From: Herbidospora solisilvae | GTDB taxonomy: Bacteria; Actinomycetota; Actinomycetes; Streptosporangiales; Streptosporangiaceae | Reading direction: 5' to 3' | DNA: 64,000 bases | Assembly: GCF_009901565.1 (NCBI RefSeq) | Contig: NZ_WXEW01000012.1 | Coordinates: 1-64,000, forward strand | Shown here: piece after piece, positions 33,967 to 41,774 of the stretch | Position numbering within the stretch: position 1 is the first letter of the stretch | Layout: the number at the start of each line of letters is the position of its first letter | Position numbers and translations under genes: made by a program | Notes under the pieces: generated by a model | What the model saw: the letters and a program-made list of their open reading frames with translations, nothing else | What the model was told of the DNA's origin: nothing | The model's database searches: none

Positions 33967-35729
33967 GGCGGGGCACCGCGGGACTGCTGCGCGTGTTGTC
34001 CGGGCACCTGCGCCCGTTCGGGATCTCGGTGCTGTTCGCGGTCGTCAACCAGGCGGCCGGGATGGGCGCGGTCGTGCTCGCCGCCGCCACCGCCGGCCAG
34101 GCGCTCTCCGGGGCCGCCGATCTGTGGCCCCTGTTCTGGTGGACCCTCGGCCTGACGGCGGTGCGCGCGGTGGCCAACTGGGTCGAGTCGTGGATCTCCC
34201 ACGAGTTGTCCTTCCGTGTCCTGGCCCAGGTCCGGCAGTGGCTCTACCAGGCCTTCGCCCGGATCGCCCCCGGCGGGCTGATCCGCAGGCGCGGCGGCGA
34301 CCTCGTCGTCCGGGCGCTGCGCGACAGCGAGAGCCTGGAGATCTTCTACGCGCACACCTCGATCTACGTGGCGGCGGCGCTGGTCGTCGCGCCGGCCGCC
34401 CTGGCGGCGATGGCGATGATCGGCGGCGGCTGGGCGGCGCTCGTGCTGCTGCCCTGGATGGCGGCCTCGGCGGCGGTGCCGCTGGCGCTGCGCCGGGCGG
34501 GGGCGCGCCACGGCGGCGACCTCACCGACGCGCTCACCGAGCTCAACGTCGAGGTCACCGACCTGGTGCAGGGCCTGCGGGAGATCCTCTCCTTCGGCCG
34601 CGGAGCCGACCGGCTCGACCGGCTGCGCGACGCCGACCGGCGGCTCGCGGCGGCGCAGCGCCGGCAGGCCCGCCGCGCCGGGCTGGAGACCGTGGCCGGC
34701 GGGGCCGCGATCGGCGGCGCGAGCCTGAGCGTCCTGGCCACCGGGCTGCACACCGGCCTGCCCGCGCCCGCGCTGCTGGCCTCGGTCGCGCTCGCCGGGG
34801 CCGCGTTCACCCCGATCACGATGCTGCTCAACGTCACCCGGGTGTGGGGCCTCACCTCCTCCTCCGCCGACCGCGTGTTCGACCTCCTGGAGGAACCGGC
34901 CGCCGTCCCCGACACCGGCCGCGCCCCGCTTCCCGTCCTGACCGGGCCTCCCGCGGTCGAGTTCGACGAGGTGGTGTTCGGTTACGACGAGACGCGCCCG
35001 GTGCTGCGCGGCGTCTCGCTGACCGTCCCGGGCGGGACGACGCTCGCCCTGGCGGGCGCGACGGGCGCGGGCAAGTCGACCCTGGCCCACCTGCTGCTCC
35101 GGCACTTCGACCCGGCCTCCGGGACGGTCCGGATCGGCGGAGCCGACCTGCGCGACCTGCCCGTCGACGACCTGACCGAGCTCGTCTGCCACGTGCCGCA
35201 GGAGGCGTTCCTCTTCCACGACACCCTGCGTGCCAACCTGGAGCTGGCCCGTCCCGGGGCGTCCGCCGAGGACGTCGCCCAAGCGTGCGCCGACGCCCGT
35301 GTCACCCCCTTCCTGGACCGGCTGCCCGACGGCCTCGACACCGTGGTGGGGGAGCGGGGGGCCGCGCTGTCGGGCGGGGAGCGGCAGCGGGTCGCCATCG
35401 CGCGGGCGCTGCTGCGCGACCGGCCGGTGCTGGTCCTGGACGAGTCGTCCAGCCAGCTCGACGCCCTCTCCGAACACGAGCTGCAGGCCGCGCTCGACCG
35501 GGTCAGGAACGGGCGCACCACCCTGGTCATCGCCCACCGGCTCACCACGCTCCGGCACGCCGACCTGGTCGCCGTGCTGGACCACGGCCGCATCGCCGAC
35601 CTCGGCCGCCACGCCGAGCTCATGGCGCGGTGCGCGCCCTACCGACGTCTCGTCCAGGCGCAGGCGGACGCCGCCGCGCTCCTGGACGGGCGGCCCGTCC
35701 CGACGACGAAACGAGGAGGTGATCCGTGA
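33963..35729 (+). CDS. ABC transporter half, TMD-NBD fusion (CydC/IrtB-like)
   Basis: A 588-residue partner of the preceding ABC protein, with an N-terminal six-helix domain and a C-terminal ATPase. Motifs: Walker A AGATGAGKSTLAHL, Q-loop HVPQEAFLFHDT, signature LSGGERQRVAIARAL, Walker B VLVLDESSSQLD and H-loop VIAHRLTTL. No C39 peptidase domain is present, so leader cleavage is not its job. The last 16 nt of coding sequence contain the Shine-Dalgarno of the following 31-codon precursor gene, whose ATG shares its A with this stop codon. Confidence 0.9.
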   Translation: MRRGTAGLLRVLSGHLRPFGISVLFAVVNQAAGMGAVVLAAATAGQALSGAADLWPLFWWTLGLTAVRAVANWVESWISHELSFRVLAQVRQWLYQAFARIAPGGLIRRRGGDLVVRALRDSESLEIFYAHTSIYVAAALVVAPAALAAMAMIGGGWAALVLLPWMAASAAVPLALRRAGARHGGDLTDALTELNVEVTDLVQGLREILSFGRGADRLDRLRDADRRLAAAQRRQARRAGLETVAGGAAIGGASLSVLATGLHTGLPAPALLASVALAGAAFTPITMLLNVTRVWGLTSSSADRVFDLLEEPAAVPDTGRAPLPVLTGPPAVEFDEVVFGYDETRPVLRGVSLTVPGGTTLALAGATGAGKSTLAHLLLRHFDPASGTVRIGGADLRDLPVDDLTELVCHVPQEAFLFHDTLRANLELARPGASAEDVAQACADARVTPFLDRLPDGLDTVVGERGAALSGGERQRVAIARALLRDRPVLVLDESSSQLDALSEHELQAALDRVRNGRTTLVIAHRLTTLRHADLVAVLDHGRIADLGRHAELMARCAPYRRLVQAQADAAALLDGRPVPTTKRGGDP

Positions 35730-35824
35730 TGAAGGTGACGAAGCTGAAGGTCGCCCAGGTCAAGGCGAGCGTGCACTCCAACAACCACTCGACCGTGACC
35801 CGGTCCAGCGTGGCCTGGCGCTAG
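35729..35824 (+). CDS. Putative RiPP precursor peptide (31 residues)
   Basis: A very short gene with the strongest ribosome site in the window: AGGAGGTGATCC (35714-35725), a 12-nt perfect complement to the 16S rRNA 3' end. ATG at 35729 (GTG 35726 is possible). The first 12 residues alternate Lys with Val/Leu (MKVTKLKVAQVK), a short leader-like basic amphipathic segment. The rest is rich in Ser, Thr, His and Asn with no Cys or Gly: VHSNNHSTV, then SSVAWR at the end. Ser/Thr could become oxazolines or oxazoles, and backbone amides thioamides, by the three YcaO proteins. A 17-bp hairpin follows the stop. Precursor status is inferred from size, position and composition. Confidence 0.75.
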   Translation: MKVTKLKVAQVKASVHSNNHSTVTRSSVAWR

Positions 35825-35833
35825 CCGGCCCAC

Positions 35834-35874
35834 CCACGGGCGGGGACGCGCGCGTATCGCGTCCCCGCCCGTGG
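35834..35874 (+). terminator. 17-bp hairpin after the precursor gene (partial terminator or stabiliser)
   Basis: CCACGGGCGGGGACGCG (35834-35850) pairs perfectly with CGCGTCCCCGCCCGTGG (35858-35874) around a 7-nt loop. It is the only large gap in an otherwise overlapping operon. Placed 9 nt after the precursor stop, it would let the precursor mRNA accumulate over the enzyme genes, a common arrangement in RiPP operons. AGGAAGG then serves the next gene. Confidence 0.8.
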
Positions 35875-35905
35875 TCCTCGCAGCGTAGAGCAGGAAGGAA
35901 AGCCC

Positions 35906-36643
35906 ATGGAGCCCACCGGCCGGTACGCCGGCGGGGTGTCGTTCGTCCCGACGCGGGACGGCTGGCTGGTGCACACCCCCGGTGAGGACTTCCTCGCCGT
36001 GTCCGCGCCCGGGGGCGAGCGCCCCGACCGTCCCCCGCCCGGCGACCCCGACCTGGCGGAGGTCTTCGCCGAGGAGGGCGTGCTGGAGCGGGTCCCGGCG
36101 CGCAGGCCCGGCGCGGTCGCCCTGACCGGCGACGGGCCGCTGGTCGAGGCGGTCGCCCTCCTGCTCGGCCGGACCGGTCTGACCTGCGGCGACGAGGACG
36201 TCGCGGTGCGGGTCGCCGTCGCGCCGTGGCCGCGCGACGACCTGTTCCGGCGGCTCGCCGCCGAGGCGCGGGAGACCGGCACCGCGCTGCACCTCGGGTT
36301 CGCCGAAGGGCGGCGCTGGTACGCCGGTCCGTTCTGGACGGGCCCCGCGACCGCCTCCTACGAGGATCTGCGGCTGCGACGGCTGGCCGCCTCGCCGTGG
36401 CCGGACGAACTGAGCGCCTACTGGGCGTGGCTCGACTCCGGCGGCGCTCCGGAGACCGGCCCGGCGTTCCCGCTGGGGGCCGGCGTCGCCGCCGCCCTGA
36501 TCGTCGCGGACGTGTGGGCGTACCTCCACGGCGAGGACGCCCCCGGAACGGGGGTCCAGGCGGGTTTCGACCCGGCGACCGGCCTGCTGAACCGGCACCC
36601 CGTGCTGCCGGTGCCCGCCGGGCTGATGACGGAGCAGCCGTGA
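35906..36643 (+). CDS. TOMM leader-binding E1/ThiF-like protein (ocin-ThiF-like)
   Basis: A 245-residue protein. Residues about 10-70 (FVPTRDGWLVHTPGEDFLAV and LAEVFAEEGVLERV) resemble the RiPP recognition element fold. A Rossmann-like strand-loop-helix follows (VALTGDGPLVEAVALLLG). The segment WYAGPFWTGPATASYEDL, then RLRRLAASP, matches the region of cyclodehydratase E1-like partners that normally carries Zn-binding cysteines; here those cysteines are absent. It probably presents the precursor to the YcaO enzymes. ATG at 35906 has AGGAAGG 8 nt upstream; the stop overlaps the next gene as GTGA. Confidence 0.7.
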   Translation: MEPTGRYAGGVSFVPTRDGWLVHTPGEDFLAVSAPGGERPDRPPPGDPDLAEVFAEEGVLERVPARRPGAVALTGDGPLVEAVALLLGRTGLTCGDEDVAVRVAVAPWPRDDLFRRLAAEARETGTALHLGFAEGRRWYAGPFWTGPATASYEDLRLRRLAASPWPDELSAYWAWLDSGGAPETGPAFPLGAGVAAALIVADVWAYLHGEDAPGTGVQAGFDPATGLLNRHPVLPVPAGLMTEQP

Positions 36644-37959
36644 TCATGATCGACGTCCCGGTCGGCGGGCTCGTGGCCGACGTCTTCCTGCCCGAACGCC
36701 TGCCCGCGCCGACCGTCGTGGTCCGCACCCCCTACGGCACGCCCGGGTTGTGGCCCGAGGCCGACGCGCTGACCGGCGCGGGGCTCGCCGTGGTCCTCCA
36801 GGACCTGCGCGGACGCCACCGCTCGCCCGGCGAGTTCGAGGCCGGCGCCGACGAGCGGGCCGACGGCCACGCCGCCCTCGACTGGATCACCGCGCAGCCG
36901 TGGTCCGACGGCGTCACCTGCCTGTACGGCACCGCCTACGAGGCCTACGCCGCCTGGTGCGCCGTGGGCCACCCGTCGGTGCGGGGCGTGGCCGGCCGCC
37001 AGTCCTGGCCGCCCGCCGCCGTGGCCGTCGACGAGGAGTTGTGGTGGCGTACCGAGATCGGCGGCGGCCGCCAGCTCCGCCCCGGCCTCTACGACCTGGC
37101 GCTTACCCGGCCGGCCTGGCCGGTGCCGCTGGGCGCCTGGCCGCCGACGCCGAGCAGCTGGCATCCGCAGGCCCGCCGGGCCTCGTCCCGGATCCGCGCC
37201 GCCGACCTGCCGACCCTGCACCTGGGCAGCTGGTACTGCGGCTCGGCCGCCACGACGCTGCGCCAGGCGGCCCTGGCCCGGCGGGCGACCGTCGTGATGG
37301 GCGGGTGGGCCTCCCCGCTGACCCACCGGCTCCAGCCGGAGTGCGCGATCGACGTCCCGGTCGACCCCGACCCCTCCGACCTGGCGCTGCCGTGGCTCGT
37401 GGCGGTCGCGACCGGCGCCGACCCCATGGAGGGCCACCGCTGCCTGGTGCTGGGGAGCAACCGGTGGGAGCAGACGGACCCCCGGCCGGCCGCGCGGCCG
37501 GACCTGCGGGCGTTGCCCCTGACCGGTCCGGCGTCCTCCTCCATCGACCACGATCCGGCCGACCCCTACCCCTCGCTGCCGCACTCGGCCGACCTGTTGG
37601 TCATCGGGCCGCGAGCCGACGTCGTGCGGCTGCGCGCGACCGGCCACGTCGAGTGGCGCGGGGCCGCCCGGGTGCGCTGCCGCGTCAGGACCGATCGCGC
37701 CGCCGAACTGGTGGCCACGCTCGTGCACGAGACCCCGGCGGGCGTGCGCACCCGGTTGGCCGACGGCACCGCGCCGATCACCCCCGGACACGCGGTGGCG
37801 GAGATGCGCTGCGCGCCCGTCGCCGTCGACCTCCCGGCGGGCCACGTCCTGCACCTGGAGCTCACCGTCGGGCGGCGGCCCCGCCACACCGCGCCGGAGA
37901 CGCCGGTCACCGTCACGGTCTCCGACGTCGAGCTGCTGGTCCCGGGAGGCCGCCGATGA
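36640..37959 (+). CDS. S15/CocE-NonD hydrolase-like protein without catalytic triad
   Basis: A 439-residue alpha/beta-hydrolase of the X-Pro dipeptidyl-peptidase/cocaine esterase family. It has the usual opening (VPVGGLVADVFLPE, VVVRTPYGTPG, VVLQDLRGRHRSPGEFE) and a C-terminal jelly-roll (ADLLVIGPRADVVRLRATG). All three catalytic positions are changed. The nucleophile elbow GxSYxG reads GTAYEA (Ala99), the acid position after GxWYD reads GSWYC (Cys200), and the His position of GPWxH reads GGWAS (Ser225). It is therefore probably a pseudoenzyme acting as scaffold or binding protein in precursor processing. It starts at GTG 36640 and ends overlapping the first YcaO gene. Confidence 0.85.
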   Translation: MIMIDVPVGGLVADVFLPERLPAPTVVVRTPYGTPGLWPEADALTGAGLAVVLQDLRGRHRSPGEFEAGADERADGHAALDWITAQPWSDGVTCLYGTAYEAYAAWCAVGHPSVRGVAGRQSWPPAAVAVDEELWWRTEIGGGRQLRPGLYDLALTRPAWPVPLGAWPPTPSSWHPQARRASSRIRAADLPTLHLGSWYCGSAATTLRQAALARRATVVMGGWASPLTHRLQPECAIDVPVDPDPSDLALPWLVAVATGADPMEGHRCLVLGSNRWEQTDPRPAARPDLRALPLTGPASSSIDHDPADPYPSLPHSADLLVIGPRADVVRLRATGHVEWRGAARVRCRVRTDRAAELVATLVHETPAGVRTRLADGTAPITPGHAVAEMRCAPVAVDLPAGHVLHLELTVGRRPRHTAPETPVTVTVSDVELLVPGGRR

Positions 37960-39344
37960 ACCCCGTGCCGCCCGACCCCCGTACCGGACTGATCACCCGC
38001 CTCGACCAGGTGCCGCCCGAGCCCTGGTGGCCCGCCGGGCTGAACGTGTGCACGGCCTCGGTCGCCGCCGTCTCCGACCACCTGCCGTGGCCGGCCGACC
38101 GGGTGGCGACCGGCACCGCCTTCCACGACCCCGGCCGGGCCCTGACGAGCGCGGCCGGTGAGGCGATCGAACGTTACTGCGGCAACTTCGTCCCGGCGGG
38201 CCTGCGCCGGGCGACCCACGCGGAACTCGCCGCCGCCGGGGAGAACGCCCTGGACCCGGCGACGCTCGCGCTCTACTCCAAGAGCCAGTACGCCGAACCG
38301 GGATGCCCCTTCGTGCCCTTCACCGCCGACCTGCCGGTCCTGTGGATCAAGGGCACCACCCTGGACGGGCCGCCCGTGTGGGTGCCCGCCTCCCTCGTCT
38401 TCGTCAACTACCTCGTGCCGCCGCGCGCGGCCGAGCCCGCCACCAACTACGCCATGCTGGCCGGTCTCGCGGCCGGTCCCGACCTGCGCTTCGCGCTGAC
38501 CTCGGCGCTGGAGGAGGTCATCGAGCGGGACGCCACCGTCATCTGGTGGGCCAACCGCCTCCCGGCCGACCCGGTGGAGGTGGCCGACCCCCGCCTGGCC
38601 CACCTGCTGCGTCCCGACCCGTCGCTGGGGCCGGGCTGGGGGAGGGCCCCGGGCGCCGCCGGGGACCTCCGCTACCGGGTGGTGCGCATCCCCACGACGT
38701 TCGACGTGGCGGTGATCGGGGTGCTGCTCCACGACCCGGCGCTCGGCATCCACACCTTCGGCGTCGCCGCCCGGCCCGATCCGGCGCACGCGGTGGCGAA
38801 GGCGCTGGCCGAGGCGGTGACCCTGCGGATCTACTCCCTGGGCCTGCTGGAGCCCGACGGCGCGATCTACCAGGCCGTCGAGGACGGCGTGCTCAGCCCG
38901 GACATGCTCAAGCGGCACCGGCCCGACCGCGCCTACGCCGCCTCCTACCGCAGCGACTTCAGGGACGTGGTCGACCTGGCCTGCCACAGCCAGATCTGGC
39001 TCGACCCGGCGATGGCCAAGGAACTGGAACCCATCACCGGCGAGAGCGACCCGGTGGGCCTCGACGACCTGCCGACGATCACCGGCGACGTCTACCGCAC
39101 CTATCTGGACCAAGTCCGGGCGCTGGGACTCGACGCCCATGCCGTCGACCTCACCACCTCCGACGTGGCCGCGACGGGGGCCCGGGTGGTCCGCGTGATC
39201 GTCCCCGGCGCCTACTCCAACCCGCCCGCCGCCTTCCCCTTCCTCGGCGGCGACCGCCTCTACGCCGATCCGGTCCGCCTCGGGCTGCGCGCCGCCCCGA
39301 TCGCGGAGGCCGACGTCAACCTCGTCCCGCTCCCGCACACCTGA
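37956..39344 (+). CDS. YcaO-domain protein 1 (TOMM cyclodehydratase type)
   Basis: A 462-residue YcaO enzyme, expected to activate peptide backbone amides with ATP. The TOMM-type opening DPRTGLITRLDQVP is followed by the ATP/Mg motifs SAAGEAIERYCGN near residue 68, TSALEEVIERDATV near 186 and AKALAEAVTLRIYS near 285. The C-terminus ends PLPHT, a short Pro-rich tail as in azoline-forming YcaOs. It overlaps the upstream hydrolase-like gene by 4 nt. Without Cys in the precursor, Ser/Thr would be its substrates if it makes azolines. Confidence 0.9.
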   Translation: MNPVPPDPRTGLITRLDQVPPEPWWPAGLNVCTASVAAVSDHLPWPADRVATGTAFHDPGRALTSAAGEAIERYCGNFVPAGLRRATHAELAAAGENALDPATLALYSKSQYAEPGCPFVPFTADLPVLWIKGTTLDGPPVWVPASLVFVNYLVPPRAAEPATNYAMLAGLAAGPDLRFALTSALEEVIERDATVIWWANRLPADPVEVADPRLAHLLRPDPSLGPGWGRAPGAAGDLRYRVVRIPTTFDVAVIGVLLHDPALGIHTFGVAARPDPAHAVAKALAEAVTLRIYSLGLLEPDGAIYQAVEDGVLSPDMLKRHRPDRAYAASYRSDFRDVVDLACHSQIWLDPAMAKELEPITGESDPVGLDDLPTITGDVYRTYLDQVRALGLDAHAVDLTTSDVAATGARVVRVIVPGAYSNPPAAFPFLGGDRLYADPVRLGLRAAPIAEADVNLVPLPHT

Positions 39345-39352
39345 GAGATCCG

Positions 39353-40531
39353 ATGGACGTCCTGCTCGACCCCCGCACCGGGCCGGTCACCCGGCTGGTG
39401 ACCGGGCGCAGCCACGCCGTGCTGCACACCGCGACCGCCGAACTGGCCGCCACGGGCCGGTTCGGCCATCCCCTCGGCAACCCCGTCGTCGGAGGCGCGT
39501 CCTTCGGCGACCCCGCCCGCGCCCGGCTGAGAGCGCTGGGCGAGGCGGCCGAACGCTACGCCGGCCACCTGGTCCCGGAAGCCAGGCTCAGACGTGCGAC
39601 CTGGCACGACCTCGATTCCGCCGTCGACCCCGATCGGCTGGCCCTCTACTCCCCGGACCAGCACGACCGCCCCGGCTTCCCGTTCGCGGGCCTGCGCCGC
39701 GACGACGTGCTCTGGTGGACGCCCGGACGAGCCGGCGACGGACGCCCGGTGTGGGTGCCCGCCTCGCTGGTCTGGTTGTCGTCCGGCGAACACGCGCTGG
39801 TGCGGGGCCGCCCGGCGCACCTGCCGATCGCGGCGGGCATCGCCGCCGGGCCGACCCAGGAGGCGGCCCGCGCCTCGGCGCTCGCCGAGGTCGTGGAACG
39901 GCACGCGTTGGCCACCGCCTGGCACGGGGGAGCGGCCTTCCCCCGGGTGGACGGGCCGCCGCTGCCCGTCCCGGACGGCGCGGAACTCACGTGGCGGTCG
40001 GTCCCCAACGCACTGGGCGCGCCGGTGGTGCTCTGCACGGCGGTCACCCCGGAGGGCCTGCTCGGCGTGGGCTGCGCGACCGGGTCGGCCCGGTCGGCCG
40101 CCGCCGAGGCGCTGCGTTCGCTGGACGCCCTCGCCGAGGTCGCCGACGGGATCCCGGAGTGGGAACGCCCGGCCGGCCCGCTGATGCCGCACCGGAGTGA
40201 CCGCCGGTATCTCGACTCCTACGCCCCCGACCTGAGCGACGCCACCGACGTGCTCTGCACGCTGCAACTCCTCGCCGACGAACGGGTCGCCACGGCCGTC
40301 CGGGACCGCCTCGACGGCGGCGATCCCGCCGGTACGCCGTCCACCGCCCCCCGCCTCGACGTGATCATGGTCGATCTCACCACCCCCGACCTGGCCGCCG
40401 TGGGGCTGCACGTCGCCCGAGTCGTGGTGCCGGGGCTGCGTTCCACCGGACCGGCCGCCTACCCCTTCCTGGGCGCGGGGGCCGACCCGCTGCCCGGCCA
40501 CGTCGAGAGGCTGCCGGTGCCCCATGTCTGA
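39353..40531 (+). CDS. YcaO-domain protein 2 (TOMM type, shorter)
   Basis: A 392-residue YcaO protein related to protein 1: start DPRTGPVTRLVTG, motifs LRALGEAAERYAGHL and ASALAEVVERHALAT, C-terminus PVPHV. The third ATP-binding segment (SAAAEALRSLDALAE) lacks the Arg/Gln found in well-conserved YcaOs, so activity may be reduced and it may serve as a partner subunit. It starts 8 nt after protein 1 and overlaps protein 3 by 8 nt. Two adjacent TOMM-type YcaOs suggest duplication and division of labour. Confidence 0.88.
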   Translation: MDVLLDPRTGPVTRLVTGRSHAVLHTATAELAATGRFGHPLGNPVVGGASFGDPARARLRALGEAAERYAGHLVPEARLRRATWHDLDSAVDPDRLALYSPDQHDRPGFPFAGLRRDDVLWWTPGRAGDGRPVWVPASLVWLSSGEHALVRGRPAHLPIAAGIAAGPTQEAARASALAEVVERHALATAWHGGAAFPRVDGPPLPVPDGAELTWRSVPNALGAPVVLCTAVTPEGLLGVGCATGSARSAAAEALRSLDALAEVADGIPEWERPAGPLMPHRSDRRYLDSYAPDLSDATDVLCTLQLLADERVATAVRDRLDGGDPAGTPSTAPRLDVIMVDLTTPDLAAVGLHVARVVVPGLRSTGPAAYPFLGAGADPLPGHVERLPVPHV

Positions 40532-41774
40532 CCCCTGGAACCTCGACCGGCCCGGCCGCAAGATCGCCAGGACCGGCACCCACCGCGCCGCCACCCTGGA
40601 GGACACCTGGCGGCGGCTCGGCCCGGCGCTGAGGGAGTGCGGGGTCACCCGCGTCGCCGACGTCACCGGCCTCGACCTCATCGGCATCCCGGTCGCCACC
40701 GCCTACCGCCCCAACGCGCGCAGCCTCTCGGTCAGCCAGGGCAAGGGCGTCAGCCGCGCGGCGAGCCGCGTGTCGGCGGCCATGGAGGCCGTCGAGCACG
40801 CCCACGCCGAGATGATCGACCGCCCCCTGCGGCTGTCCCGGCCCGCCGAACTGGGCCCGGCGGCGCTCGACCCCCGCGGGCTGCCGCGCACCGCCGACGG
40901 CGTGCTCGACGACGTCACGCCCCTGCTCTGGATCGACGGCGCCGACGTCCGCACCGGCGAACCGAGAGCGGTGCCCTACGAGGCGGTGAGCCTCGACTTC
41001 ACCCTGCCGCCCGCGCTGACCGGGCACGGCCTGTCGCGCGACAGCAACGGCCTGGCCGGGGGGAACACGGCGCTGGAGGCGCTGGTCCACGCGCTGTGCG
41101 AACTGATCGAACGGGACGCGGCGGCCCTGTGGGACCTCCGCGACGCCCTGTTCCAGGCCGGAGCCCGGATCGACGCCGCCACGCTGACCGACCCGGAGAC
41201 CGCGCGGCTGCTGGACCTCTACGACCGGGCGGGCGTCGAGGCCGCGCTGTTCGACCTCACCTCCGACCTCGGCGTCCCCGTGGTGTTGTGCCACATCGTG
41301 GAGGCGGAACCCGACCCGTTCCGGCCGCTGCCCGCCGCCACCGGGCTGGGTTGCCACCCGTGCCCGCCCATCGCGGTCCAGCGGGCGCTGACCGAGGCCG
41401 CCCAGTCGCGGCTGATCACCATCTCGGGCGCGCGTGACGACGTCACCCGGGAGCGCTACGCGCAGACCACCGACACCGGCGGCGTCACGGAGCTGCGCGA
41501 CGCGCTCCGCGCGACCCTGCCGCACGCCCGGCCGCTCACGATCACCGGGGCCGACCACGACCTGCTCGGCGACGACCTCGACTGGCTGCTCGACCGGCTG
41601 GCGGCGGCGGGCCTCGACCAGGTGACCGCCGTCGACCTGACCCGCCCGTCGCTGGGCCTGCCCGTGGTCAAGGTGCTGGTGCCCGGCCTGGAGGGGGCCG
41701 GTGCGCTGACCGGCGAACCGACCCTGCCCGGCCCCCGGGCACGCGCCCTCGGAGCGGAGCCGGCCGATGCCTGA
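40524..41774 (+). CDS. YcaO-domain protein 3 (TfuA-associated type)
   Basis: A 416-residue YcaO with canonical motifs of the TfuA-linked branch: SVSQGKGVSRAASRVSAAME followed by AVEHAHAE, NTALEALVHALCELIERDA, and ALTEAAQSRLITISGARDDV. No Pro-rich C-terminal tail is present, unlike proteins 1 and 2. YcaO plus TfuA pairs carry out backbone thioamidation in methyl-CoM reductase and in thioviridamide-like RiPPs, so this protein probably installs thioamide(s). It overlaps tfuA by 8 nt. Confidence 0.92.
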   Translation: MSDPWNLDRPGRKIARTGTHRAATLEDTWRRLGPALRECGVTRVADVTGLDLIGIPVATAYRPNARSLSVSQGKGVSRAASRVSAAMEAVEHAHAEMIDRPLRLSRPAELGPAALDPRGLPRTADGVLDDVTPLLWIDGADVRTGEPRAVPYEAVSLDFTLPPALTGHGLSRDSNGLAGGNTALEALVHALCELIERDAAALWDLRDALFQAGARIDAATLTDPETARLLDLYDRAGVEAALFDLTSDLGVPVVLCHIVEAEPDPFRPLPAATGLGCHPCPPIAVQRALTEAAQSRLITISGARDDVTRERYAQTTDTGGVTELRDALRATLPHARPLTITGADHDLLGDDLDWLLDRLAAAGLDQVTAVDLTRPSLGLPVVKVLVPGLEGAGALTGEPTLPGPRARALGAEPADA

